DNA from: Eubacterium sp.
GTDB lineage: Bacteria > Bacillota_A > Clostridia > Lachnospirales > Lachnospiraceae
Length of the DNA stretch: 23,037 nt
Assembly (NCBI GenBank): GCA_023663915.1
Contig: JAMPGN010000042.1
Location: 1 to 23,037, forward strand
Direction: 5' to 3'
Positions within the stretch are counted from its first letter, which is position 1. The number at the start of each line of letters is the position of its first letter. Of the stretch, positions 1 through 7,840 are shown in pieces. The translations under genes were made by a program, and so were the position numbers. The notes below the pieces were generated by a model. It saw only the letters and a program-made list of their open reading frames with translations, was not told the DNA's origin and made no database searches.

Positions 1-676
1 AAAGTATGGAATCGTTTGAACGGTATGTAACACTTACTGGTGTTGCATTTTCAAAAATTTTCTCTTGCTTTAACTGTATCTCAGCACACGATTGAAAGGC
101 ATATGAATCTGAATCCTGTGTATATATGGTCAAAAGCTCTGTGTCCGGATAATGCCAGGAAAATATTTCAGATAAAATAGTCAGGGAAATCTCTCCTGCA
201 TTTTTCCTTTTTATCCGTCCACCAGCCGTTGTTTTCCCTGTCAACGGCCAGTTTGCATACATATCACTGATCCATTTTTCATATGAATCCATGTCCAGCG
301 GATTTTCTTTATCTATTTTTTCACGGAAGTATCTTTTAAAAACCGCCAATCTGGATACGGCAGCTTTGACTATTTCATACAGAAAAATTTCTTTTTTATC
401 CATCAAATCACTATAAAGGCTTTCCTTTATAATCTTGATAGGAATGCCTGCCTTCACCAGTCTTTCTATATATTGAACTCTGACTTCTGAATCCTGAATC
501 TCTTCAACAACCCACTCTGGTATAAATATCACATCATATCCTTTTAACAAGTTATCTGGTTTATGCCCTTTATTATCAAGTTGCAGCATGAATGATACTG
601 TAGAATTGTCAAGCAATGCAATTCTTTTTTCGTTATCATATTTGTCATAATGAGGTATTTTAAGTTTATTATGCAT
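1..676 (-). CDS. PIN-like domain protein, 3' end cut by the window edge
   Basis: I translated this frame by hand; it stays open for 225 codons from ATG at 676 to the left edge, so the C-terminus is missing. The start overlaps the stop of the metalloprotease gene (ATGCATAA, 8 bases), which suggests translational coupling. No family is certain. The acidic residues resemble a PIN nuclease: Asp23 in LLDNSTVSFML, Glu58/Glu59 in PEWVVEEI, Glu162 in NAGEISLTIL, and Asp188/Asp190 in IYTQDSDSYAF after a beta-strand-like stretch. PIN proteins are Mg-dependent RNases, often toxins. The order XRE, ImmA/IrrE, PIN-like suggests an effector controlled by the two upstream genes. It could also be an unrelated hypothetical protein. 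The gene is visibly AT-rich compared with the glycan operon. Confidence 0.72.
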   Translation of the reverse strand, partial: MHNKLKIPHYDKYDNEKRIALLDNSTVSFMLQLDNKGHKPDNLLKGYDVIFIPEWVVEEIQDSEVRVQYIERLVKAGIPIKIIKESLYSDLMDKKEIFLYEIVKAAVSRLAVFKRYFREKIDKENPLDMDSYEKWISDMYANWPLTGKTTAGGRIKRKNAGEISLTILSEIFSWHYPDTELLTIYTQDSDSYAFQSCAEIQLKQEKIFENATPVSVTYRSNDSIL

Positions 677-1457
677 ATGACGTACCTGCAGCCAACTTGA
701 TTTCTTTCATAACCATCTCCAAAAACTGTTGATTGTCTTTGTGGCAACTTAAATCCGGTCTTTTCTGTTCACATTCTTTAATCTTAGAGCGGAGTATACT
801 TACATCCACAACATACGAAGGCAGAACCAGCGTATTGTCTAATCCCAGTTCTCCAAAACATTCCGTCATGTTCTGGTGGGCACTGTCGAAGTTATCTTTC
901 ACCATACTCATAAGGGTACTGTTTTCTATTTCTGATGCCGTTTCATACAATGCAATCAAAACAGCCTTGTATGGCGTTTGGAATACAGCCATACAATTAT
1001 AAACCTTTGAACGAAAATCCATATCCTTTGGCAGATCCGAAAAATATGACATTAAATTTCCTAATAACATCCTGGATGCAAAGTATTCCGCTTTTCTTTC
1101 TTCCATAGTGGTTTCCAGCTCGATAAAATGATCAAATGACACTTCATCAAATAAAAGATGATATAATTCATGCCACGCCGCAAAGTATTGGTTCACACGT
1201 GGCAGTGCCGTATTAATAAATGGAATCTTCTTGCCATTTTTAACATAAATAGCCCCGCTTAAGTAAGGGTTATCTATCGGCATCTGGATTAACCCATACG
1301 TTCTAAGTAATTGAATTGCCAGCTGCGGCGGTGAACCTACCTGCATCCGGTTAAATCGGGTGAATACCAGCCGGCTACACCGCTCAATATCCGCTCTTAT
1401 TTCTTTGTTCTTCTGAATTACCTGATCAAGATTTTCCGCTGTTATTTTTTCGCTCAT
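669..1457 (-). CDS. ImmA/IrrE (COG2856) family metallopeptidase-like protein
   Basis: This 262-residue protein carries a gluzincin zinc site: HELYH at 96-100 (two His and the catalytic Glu97), followed by Glu124 in ERKAEYFAS as the likely third ligand. This is the COG2856 arrangement seen in ICEBs1 ImmA and Deinococcus IrrE, which cleave XRE-type repressors. The open frame extends upstream to an ATG at 1535, but that would run deep into the preceding gene. ATG 1457 has an AAGGTGA ribosome binding site that overlaps the upstream TAA stop (TAAGGTGATTGTTATG), so it is preferred. It lies between an XRE protein and a PIN-like protein in one apparent operon. Cleavage of the adjacent XRE protein is the expected role by family analogy; nothing in the sequence proves it. 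Confidence 0.85.
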   Translation of the reverse strand: MSEKITAENLDQVIQKNKEIRADIERCSRLVFTRFNRMQVGSPPQLAIQLLRTYGLIQMPIDNPYLSGAIYVKNGKKIPFINTALPRVNQYFAAWHELYHLLFDEVSFDHFIELETTMEERKAEYFASRMLLGNLMSYFSDLPKDMDFRSKVYNCMAVFQTPYKAVLIALYETASEIENSTLMSMVKDNFDSAHQNMTECFGELGLDNTLVLPSYVVDVSILRSKIKECEQKRPDLSCHKDNQQFLEMVMKEIKLAAGTSYA

Positions 1458-1467
1458 AACAATCACC

Positions 1468-1836
1468 TTAATAATAAGTTGCACAAAGATCCACAACATC
1501 CATAAGCAAACCATATTGCTTCTTTGTTTTTTCATCTATTGAATAGCCAGTTGGCGCATTCAAAGAGTACACTGCTTCTACTTTTCCGACTTCCCTACCC
1601 GAATTATAGAATAATAATTGATCTGCTGTCATATTTAATACACTAAGTATTTTTTTTAAATGTTTGTCAAAAGTACTCTTGCTATTAATTGTACCGCTTA
1701 GCAAGTGATCCAATGTAGGTCTTGAAATATCTGTTTTTTTAGAAAAAGATATTTTGGTAAAACCCGAATCCCGAATACATTCCTTCAATTTATTACCCAC
1801 TAATTGTCTTTGTTCAAATAAAGTATCGAATGCCAT
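1468..1836 (-). CDS. XRE-type helix-turn-helix regulator (putative antitoxin/repressor)
   Basis: This 122-residue protein has a Cro/CI-like helix-turn-helix at about residues 14-70; ISFSKKTDISRPTLDHLLSG contains the turn and recognition helix. The remaining 50 residues have no recognised domain and could be the part cut or bound by the neighbouring COG2856 protein. ATG 1836 was chosen over the in-frame ATG at 1878 because AAAGGAGGGG lies just upstream, and because 1878 falls between the start of the -10 hexamer and the spacer, too early to be transcribed. It is the first gene of the three-gene cassette, with a consensus promoter and an inverted repeat immediately upstream that may be its own operator. 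Confidence 0.85.
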   Translation of the reverse strand: MAFDTLFEQRQLVGNKLKECIRDSGFTKISFSKKTDISRPTLDHLLSGTINSKSTFDKHLKKILSVLNMTADQLLFYNSGREVGKVEAVYSLNAPTGYSIDEKTKKQYGLLMDVVDLCATYY

Positions 1837-1865
1837 ATCATCTTTCCCCTCCTTTCCTCGCTTAT

Positions 1866-1894
1866 AGTATACTCGCATTTTCCCACATTATCAA
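1866..1894 (-). promoter_or_regulatory. Consensus housekeeping promoter of the XRE/ImmA/PIN-like cassette
   Basis: On the minus strand TTGATA (1894-1889) and TATACT (1871-1866) are separated by exactly 17 bases. The predicted transcript starts about 20-25 bases upstream of the XRE gene's start codon. A strong constitutive-looking promoter fits an autorepressed module. Confidence 0.8.
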
Positions 1895-1898
1895 CTTG

Positions 1899-1921
1899 TT
1901 TGTAAATTCTTTTTTTACAAA
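1899..1921. repeat. 8-bp inverted repeat upstream of the cassette promoter (possible operator or terminator)
   Basis: TTTGTAAA and TTTACAAA form a perfect inverted repeat with a 7-base spacer, four bases upstream of the -35 element. It could be the binding site of the XRE protein. The A/T-rich arms would also make a weak hairpin at the end of the response-regulator transcript arriving from the right, so a termination role is possible. Confidence 0.5.
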
Positions 1922-1955
1922 AGAAAACACCACGCCGCACACACCTGACAACGGA

Positions 1956-3452
1956 TCAGTCCTTTTTACCCCCCCCCGGCGAAAAATACTGCATTTGCGC
2001 ATTTTTCCGGTACTCGCTGGGTGAGACGCCGCAGGATGCCTTAAAGATCTTCATGAAATGTTTCTCGTTGTCATATCCGATTCTGGCGCTGATCTCAATG
2101 ATCCGCAGATCCGTCTCGGCAAGCAGCCGCTTTGCCTCCTGCAGCCGGATTTCCTTCAAGTAATTGACAAAATTACTTCCTGTGTACTCTTTAAAAAGAT
2201 AAGAAAACAACGAATAATTCATAGAAATATGGTTTGAGACAACCGCCATATTCAAATCCTTATCATAATTCTCCTGAATATAATCGATCGCCTGCTTGAT
2301 CTTCTGCTGGTTTTTATTCGTATCAAAGCGGCTGTTGATGCGCTCGTGAAGATCTAGCAGCCATTCCATAAACTCCGTCTGCCAGACTGCCAAGGCAGGA
2401 TAACTATAGTAATCCGCCATTTTTTGTAGATTTTCTTCCTCATCTGCCAACATATTCCGGTAGGTCTTCCTGACATCTTTCAAGAAATCGTCTATGCACC
2501 TGGCAAAATCCGCCGGCGCAATCCACTCATTCTTCACCGCATAGAAGAACCCGTTCCATCCTTTTACAATCTCTTCGGTCTTATCCGTGCCAAGAAGCTG
2601 TACCCTCTGCAATTTCATTTCTTCGCTGACAAATTTTTGCCCCTGCTTGACAAAATCTTCGGGAATATGTTTCCTATGCTCTCCGGCGCGGCAGTTCATA
2701 CAATTCGTACAAAAGGCGCGTCGTCTTGCGTCTACCGCCTCCCGATAAGCGGCTCTCATTTCCCGTATTCCGCCATGAAGCTTGCTGATTCCGACATATT
2801 CCTGCGCCAGTTCATTTTTCAGAAGAAACGGCGCATTTTTCTCCGGCACAAGATAGATATCATATTTTTCCACGTTATGCAGATAGATATAATTCTCTTC
2901 TTCCCCTCTTACTTCCTTTGGATTGGAAGCATAAACATAATAGGCATGCAGGTCAAACTCGCTTTCATATTCTGACTGCATCGTATACAGTTCCTCTTCC
3001 GTGATCTTTTCATTCAGCATCAGATATTTGAACTGCTGGTGTCCGAGGCGTTTGCTGGTTCTGCTGCTTTCGTGGCTCCTTGCAAGTTCCTCTTCCAATT
3101 TCTTCATGATCTCCCACAGCTTATCCCGCTCGATCGGTTTTAAAAGATATTCGCGCACTCCCATACGGAGCATTTCTACGGCATAGGAAAAGTCAGCGTA
3201 TCCGCTGACGGCTACGATGACCGGTTTGTCGGGAAGCTCCTGTACCCTCTGCACCAGTTCAATGCCCGTCATTTTGGGCATACGGATATCGGTAAACATC
3301 ACGTCCACTTTCTGGCTCTGCAGAATTTCCCATGCCATCTCACCGTTGCCACATTCCATGATCACCTCGACCGGAACGCCGCTGCGCTGAATCATCGCCC
3401 GGATTCCCTGTCGTATCATTTTCTCATCCTCTACGATCAAGACCGTTTTCAT
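1956..3452 (-). CDS. YesN-like response regulator, AraC family
   Basis: This is a 498-residue response regulator. The receiver domain spans about 1-120: acidic pocket EDE at 8-10, phosphoacceptor Asp55 in FTDIRMPK, Ser83, and Lys105 in LLKPIE. A middle region of about 260 residues is typical of YesN proteins. The C-terminal AraC domain (about 390-492) holds two helix-turn-helix motifs, the second in RIIEISARIGYDNEKHFMKIF. The start is 5 bases after the kinase stop, so it is co-transcribed with its partner. It probably activates the adjacent glycan operon, as such regulators usually control neighbouring carbohydrate genes. The last codons contain a run of nine G, so slippage there would change only the tail after the DNA-binding domain. 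Confidence 0.95.
   Translation of the reverse strand: MKTVLIVEDEKMIRQGIRAMIQRSGVPVEVIMECGNGEMAWEILQSQKVDVMFTDIRMPKMTGIELVQRVQELPDKPVIVAVSGYADFSYAVEMLRMGVREYLLKPIERDKLWEIMKKLEEELARSHESSRTSKRLGHQQFKYLMLNEKITEEELYTMQSEYESEFDLHAYYVYASNPKEVRGEEENYIYLHNVEKYDIYLVPEKNAPFLLKNELAQEYVGISKLHGGIREMRAAYREAVDARRRAFCTNCMNCRAGEHRKHIPEDFVKQGQKFVSEEMKLQRVQLLGTDKTEEIVKGWNGFFYAVKNEWIAPADFARCIDDFLKDVRKTYRNMLADEEENLQKMADYYSYPALAVWQTEFMEWLLDLHERINSRFDTNKNQQKIKQAIDYIQENYDKDLNMAVVSNHISMNYSLFSYLFKEYTGSNFVNYLKEIRLQEAKRLLAETDLRIIEISARIGYDNEKHFMKIFKASCGVSPSEYRKNAQMQYFSPGGGKKD
1969..1977 (-). repeat. Nine-base G homopolymer inside the response-regulator 3' end
   Basis: The minus strand reads CCG GGG GGG GGT in frame, encoding Pro-Gly-Gly-Gly eight residues before the end of the response regulator. 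It is the longest G/C homopolymer I noticed here and could be a slippage site in replication or an assembly-error hotspot. Confidence 0.9.
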
Positions 3453-3457
3453 CTCTG

Positions 3458-5302
3458 TTACCGCGCCTTTCCCTCAACCTGTGCATGACCAGCCGACTTC
3501 TGTCCGCTCCCATTTTCTACCGTCATATATCGCATCGGCACACATACCATAACCTTGGTATAGCATCCTGCTTTTGAAGCAATATCGATCCCGTACTTTT
3601 CCCCGAAAGTCATCCGTATCCTGTCCTGTACGTTCTTTAATCCGATTCCGTTTCCGGAGCCGCCGCCTGTCTCAATTTCACCCGCTATCTTTTTCTTCAA
3701 TTTCTGTATTTCTTCCTCGCTCATGCCTCTTCCGGCATCCGTGATCTCGATGATGCAGTCTTCCTCTTTGATGATCCCTTTGATGTAAATATTGGTATCC
3801 TCCGCGAGTTCCTCGATTCCATGGCAAATCGCATTCTCGACGATGGGCAGCAGAGACATCTTCGGTATTTCCTGCTTCATGACTTCTTCCGGTATATTCA
3901 AAGACAGATAAATCTCATAATCAAAACGCAAGTTGATCAAGGCAAGATAATTTCTGATATACTCAATCTCTTCTTCCACCAAGACATTGTTCGATGTCCA
4001 TTTCATACTGTACCGGAGCAGACTGCCGAGCGATGTGACCGCATCCGAAATAGCATATTCCTCATCGATCTCCGCCATCATTTTAATCGACTCTAAGACA
4101 TTGTAAATAAAATGGGCGTTAATCTGATTCTGCAGGGCGCGGAGCTGTGAATTTTTCGCCAATATCTCCCTGTCGATATTCTCTTTCATAAGCTGCTCGA
4201 TACGGTCTAGCATGGTATTGATCTGTGTTCCGAGTTCTCCCATCTCATCATTTCCGCATCCGTCGATCCTCACGTCGAGATTTCCTTCCTGTATCACGCG
4301 TATGGATTTTAAGATATCATAGAATTGCCGCAGAAGACGCGTTACAATATGATTGATCAAAAAAGCCAGTCCCACAATCAGTACCAGCATAACGATCACA
4401 AATATATTCCACATCCGGTATACATAGCGCACATTTTCCGTAATATCTTTTACAGACAGTAAGGTTCCCTGCATTTCCCGTATATAGGAATAAGAAACGA
4501 CCAGATGCATCCCGCGCTGCCTCGTATCATCCGTATGGATGCCTTCTTTCTCAAGTCCCTCCTCCATTCTCTGCCGTACAAATATTTCCGAAGCCTCCTG
4601 TTCGTTATCACCGAAATACAGATTTCCGTCATCCGAAAGAAAACAGCTCCACTCACCTTCAATATCCTCATACAATGTCGGAAACATATTTTCCATGGTG
4701 ACTGCCGTCTCGATTACACCGATCATTCCATTCTCATAATCTTCTACGTCCGTTACAAGGGACGCAATCGCCACCCCGCCCCGGTTGTCAAACAGCCTGT
4801 CCTCATAATTGTAATTCCATCCGGTATGTTCTGGTTTATCCGCCCACTCCATTCTGTCCATACGGGAACGGCTGTATAAAATTGGCATCATCTCCTGCAC
4901 ATCATCATTCACCGCATAGACGCGCACACCGTACAATAATGTATTATTATTGACAAGCCGCTCTAAGGAAGCAATATCGGAATGATAAAATTCCATCAGC
5001 TCTTCTGTCGATACGTTCTCCCCACGCACGGTTTTCGCAAGCATCCGCAAAAGCGGATCGTCATTTACAAAAAACTGTGTCGTCATATTGATCGAATCAA
5101 TATTTTTCCAGATATTGTCTTTGCTGCGCTCCATGGTATACTGCATGTAATTCCTGTTCTCTTTGATGACATTTTGTTCCATATTATAGAATAGAATTCC
5201 TGCTAATATGGAGATCGGCACAATGACAAGCAGAATCATGACCAGCGTAAACTTCCTATTCAGTTTTAATCCGGACAGATATTTTTTCCAGTGATTTCCC
5301 AT
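3458..5302 (-). CDS. YesM-like sensor histidine kinase
   Basis: This 614-residue membrane kinase has a first transmembrane helix at about 17-38, a large extracellular sensor region (about 40-295, probably double-Cache-like), a second helix at about 298-320, then HAMP (about 320-372). The His-kinase domain has phosphoacceptor His397 in QINAHFIYN; most YesM/LytS proteins read QINPHFLYN, so Pro is replaced by Ala. The ATPase domain shows the N-box LLPIVENAICHGI (485-497), DAGRGM (522-527) and GNGIGLKN (550-557). The gene starts 3 bases after the stop of the lipoprotein gene and ends 5 bases before the regulator. The ligand is unknown; an imported oligosaccharide, directly or through the lipoprotein, is the likely signal. 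Confidence 0.95.
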   Translation of the reverse strand: MGNHWKKYLSGLKLNRKFTLVMILLVIVPISILAGILFYNMEQNVIKENRNYMQYTMERSKDNIWKNIDSINMTTQFFVNDDPLLRMLAKTVRGENVSTEELMEFYHSDIASLERLVNNNTLLYGVRVYAVNDDVQEMMPILYSRSRMDRMEWADKPEHTGWNYNYEDRLFDNRGGVAIASLVTDVEDYENGMIGVIETAVTMENMFPTLYEDIEGEWSCFLSDDGNLYFGDNEQEASEIFVRQRMEEGLEKEGIHTDDTRQRGMHLVVSYSYIREMQGTLLSVKDITENVRYVYRMWNIFVIVMLVLIVGLAFLINHIVTRLLRQFYDILKSIRVIQEGNLDVRIDGCGNDEMGELGTQINTMLDRIEQLMKENIDREILAKNSQLRALQNQINAHFIYNVLESIKMMAEIDEEYAISDAVTSLGSLLRYSMKWTSNNVLVEEEIEYIRNYLALINLRFDYEIYLSLNIPEEVMKQEIPKMSLLPIVENAICHGIEELAEDTNIYIKGIIKEEDCIIEITDAGRGMSEEEIQKLKKKIAGEIETGGGSGNGIGLKNVQDRIRMTFGEKYGIDIASKAGCYTKVMVCVPMRYMTVENGSGQKSAGHAQVEGKAR

Positions 5303-5305
5303 GTT

Positions 5306-6823
5306 CTAATCGATTCCCATTTTCTCTTTTGCCTGCCTCATCAGTTCTGTCTTGGCATCCTCGAATGCCTCTTTTGAGCCGTTTGGCAGAAACGCATCAT
5401 ACTGTCCATTGTAGATCGGATAACGGTAAGACCATTCCACGATCTGCTTAAGCGGCTCGGTCGGCTCCTGTTTCCATTGTAACTGTGTCACATCATCCTG
5501 TAACATCCAATAGGCATCGTCCGCGCCATACTTCCTATCATACTGTGTGCGGTCTGTATTTAAGAGCGCTTCGACTTCTTCTTTCACGATCGGCCTGCCG
5601 TCCACATACTCGAATGTTTCCCCCTCAACGCCAAGTGAAATCCGCAACTGCCCATGCTCGCTTAACAGATAATCCATAAACGCGATCGCGCGTTCGGGAT
5701 GCGCACAGTTTTTGGAGATCAGAGTAACCGTCCAGCCATTAATCCCGGTCGTCGTAAGGGTATGGTCGTCCCCTGCCGCATTTTTCGGTCCATCCACCGC
5801 GAGGTATATCCGTTCCGGATGGCTGGCATACAGTTCTTTCTGCTGCGCCGTCATGTCCGTATATTGATAGATCATACAGAAGTATCTGCCCTTCGCCATT
5901 TTTTCTTCCATCTGTGTTCTCTGGTCAATAAAAATATCATCGGCAAGCAGCCCTTCTTCTCCAAGTTGCCGGAACATCTTCAGCCATATGAGATAGTCCT
6001 CGTCCGTATAGCGGTCATAAATCTCACCATTTTCTTCAAAAGGCACCGCCAGAAAGTTCATTAAATATTGGTCAAAAGAGACGTTTCCCTGTTCGTTAAA
6101 AACATGCGCCCCTATCGGAATCAGCGCTTCCCCATCCACGGTCGGAAACATTCTATATGCCTTTTTCACCGCCGCCCGAAATCCTTCCGGCGTTGTCATA
6201 TCCGGACTCCCGATCGCCTCATAAATATCTTTTCTTACCAGAAAAGTCTGGTTCGAGCCGATCTCATCATTTTCTTCCAGATCCTTGATCGTACAGTAGG
6301 AGCTGGGATAACCATATATATTCCCATCCTCCTGCGTATACCAATTTACCACGTCGGCATCGCTGACCTGATAGAAATAAGCGTCATATTGATCCGCCAA
6401 TTCATTTAAAGCCCATACCATATCGCCATCTATCATCTCATTCACCTGCGACTCCCACCAGCCGAGTGTGATAAAATCCGGTAAAGAATCCGCCGCAATC
6501 AGCGCATTGAGCTTCTCGCTCTCATTTCCGCTCGGCGTGATAAACCGAAGGCTGACACCGGTCTCCTCCGTAATTTTCCTCGAAACAACATTTTCACCCC
6601 ATCCGGTCGTGAACCAGGAATAGTTGATATACCAGTCAAACGTAACCGGCTCTTCTGCATATTTCTGCCATGCGGGTATTTCTTCCGACAAACTGCTCTC
6701 TTCCCCTGCGCGCGTGCTGTCCTGTTTTGCGCATCCTAAACAAAGCAGGCAGATGCAGCACAAGACCGTCATGGTATACATGCTTTTCCTTTTTCCATTC
6801 CCTTTTTTTGAATCCGCAACCAT
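5306..6823 (-). CDS. Lipoprotein solute-binding protein linked to the two-component system
   Basis: This 505-residue protein has a basic N-region, a hydrophobic stretch and a lipobox ending at Cys31 (LLCLGCAKQ), so it should be lipid-anchored outside the membrane. The rest resembles family 1 carbohydrate-binding proteins of the LipO/YtcQ kind, with ITEETGVSLRFITPSGNESE and a substrate-cleft region rich in Trp and Tyr. ATG 6823 is preferred because it supplies the positive N-region of the signal peptide. A shorter start, ATG 6781 (MYTMTVLCC), has a good AAGGA site and cannot be excluded. It is the first gene of the SBP-kinase-regulator operon and has no permease of its own. It may deliver ligand to the kinase sensor or serve the permeases next door. 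Confidence 0.9.
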   Translation of the reverse strand: MVADSKKGNGKRKSMYTMTVLCCICLLCLGCAKQDSTRAGEESSLSEEIPAWQKYAEEPVTFDWYINYSWFTTGWGENVVSRKITEETGVSLRFITPSGNESEKLNALIAADSLPDFITLGWWESQVNEMIDGDMVWALNELADQYDAYFYQVSDADVVNWYTQEDGNIYGYPSSYCTIKDLEENDEIGSNQTFLVRKDIYEAIGSPDMTTPEGFRAAVKKAYRMFPTVDGEALIPIGAHVFNEQGNVSFDQYLMNFLAVPFEENGEIYDRYTDEDYLIWLKMFRQLGEEGLLADDIFIDQRTQMEEKMAKGRYFCMIYQYTDMTAQQKELYASHPERIYLAVDGPKNAAGDDHTLTTTGINGWTVTLISKNCAHPERAIAFMDYLLSEHGQLRISLGVEGETFEYVDGRPIVKEEVEALLNTDRTQYDRKYGADDAYWMLQDDVTQLQWKQEPTEPLKQIVEWSYRYPIYNGQYDAFLPNGSKEAFEDAKTELMRQAKEKMGID

Positions 6824-6919
6824 TCCTCATACCCTTCCCATAAACCGTAGGTTTGCAACTGTACCACACAGACCGGCGCTGCGCCCTGTCTTTTCATCCA
6901 CCTGGACAATCTTATTTAT

Positions 6920-6948
6920 AGTATAAAACTTTTATTCCGCACACGCAA
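6920..6948 (-). promoter_or_regulatory. Promoter of the SBP/kinase/regulator operon
   Basis: TTGCGT (6948-6943) and TATACT (6925-6920) are spaced by 17 bases on the minus strand, giving a leader of roughly 90 bases before ATG 6823. The sensory operon can therefore be expressed independently of the glycan operon upstream. Confidence 0.75.
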
Positions 6949-6987
6949 CAAAGGGCACTATCCCATTCAAGGAATACTGCCCCTTGT
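6948..6987 (-). terminator. Hairpin after the second permease gene, probable terminator
   Basis: In minus-strand RNA ACAAGGGGCA (6987-6978) pairs with TGCCCUUUGU (6957-6948) over ten positions including one G-U, around a 20-base loop that can itself partly pair. It lies 18 bases past the permease stop and touches the -35 of the next promoter. The trailing U run is short, so termination may be incomplete. Confidence 0.5.
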
Positions 6988-7005
6988 CTTATCTCATCTC
7001 TATTT

Positions 7006-7839
7006 TTATTCCTTAACGCTTCCCGCTGAAATACTACTGATAATGTATTTCGAGCAGAAACAGAATACGATCAGGATCGGCACTACCGAAATAGCAACTC
7101 CTAAGTAGATTGCGCCCTGGTTCTTCTGTAAGTCTGTCGCTGCATTCAGAGTCGTGACCATGACCGGCAGCGTCATCTTATCTGGTGTATTCAACAAGAT
7201 CAACGGTACCAGATAATTATTCCAGTTTCCGATAAATCCGCCGATTGACATCGTCGCAATACCGGGTGCCATGATCGGGAGCACGATTTTATGGAAAATA
7301 TGTAACTCGCCTGCACCGTCGATACGCGCTGCCTCCAAAAGAGCCTTGGAAAGTGTCGCCTGCACGTACTGTCTTAAGAAAAACACTGTACCGGACGATG
7401 CGATTGCAGGCAGGATCAGCGGAAGGTAAGAATCTACCATATGCAGTTTCTGACACAGATTATAAAAACCAATAAGACTTAACTGTGCCGGAATCATCAT
7501 GAATACTACGATAATTTTAAACAGCCATGCACTGCCTTTGAAGCGGTAAACCGCCATGGCATATGCCGTAATTGATGAAAAGTATGCTGTCAATATGGTG
7601 GCCGGAACAGCCACGATAAGGCTGTTTCCAAAACCTCTGAACAGATTGACGTAATTAAATAGCGCGGTCCAGTTATCCTTTAGGTGATTACTGGGAATCA
7701 ATGTAAAGGAGTGCGTGATTTCCACGCCGCTTCTCGTCGCGTTTACAATCATCAGCAGGAAAGGAAAGAAGCACATTGCCGCAAGCAGAATCAAACATAT
7801 GTATAAGATTCCTCTTTTTATCTTTGTTGCCATTGCCAT
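7006..7839 (-). CDS. ABC sugar transporter permease, MalG/CUT1 type
   Basis: This 277-residue inner-membrane protein has about six transmembrane segments, the first at about 10-32. The EAA loop that docks the ATPase is LLEAARIDGAGELHIFHKIVLP (about 168-188; LLEAARIDGAG is the core). Its start lies one base after the stop of the partner permease (TGATATG), and AGGGAGGAAG lies upstream. It should pair with the other permease and the 477-residue lipoprotein to import an oligosaccharide. No ATP-binding subunit is encoded in the window, so a shared MsmX/UgpC-type ATPase is expected elsewhere. Confidence 0.95.
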   Translation of the reverse strand: MAMATKIKRGILYICLILLAAMCFFPFLLMIVNATRSGVEITHSFTLIPSNHLKDNWTALFNYVNLFRGFGNSLIVAVPATILTAYFSSITAYAMAVYRFKGSAWLFKIIVVFMMIPAQLSLIGFYNLCQKLHMVDSYLPLILPAIASSGTVFFLRQYVQATLSKALLEAARIDGAGELHIFHKIVLPIMAPGIATMSIGGFIGNWNNYLVPLILLNTPDKMTLPVMVTTLNAATDLQKNQGAIYLGVAISVVPILIVFCFCSKYIISSISAGSVKE

Positions 7840-7840
7840 A

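Noticed and set aside
544..747. 67-codon minus-strand frame overlapping the protease and PIN-like genes
   Set aside because: It is a shifted frame inside the longer open PIN-like frame, which has better codon structure and coupling to the upstream gene.
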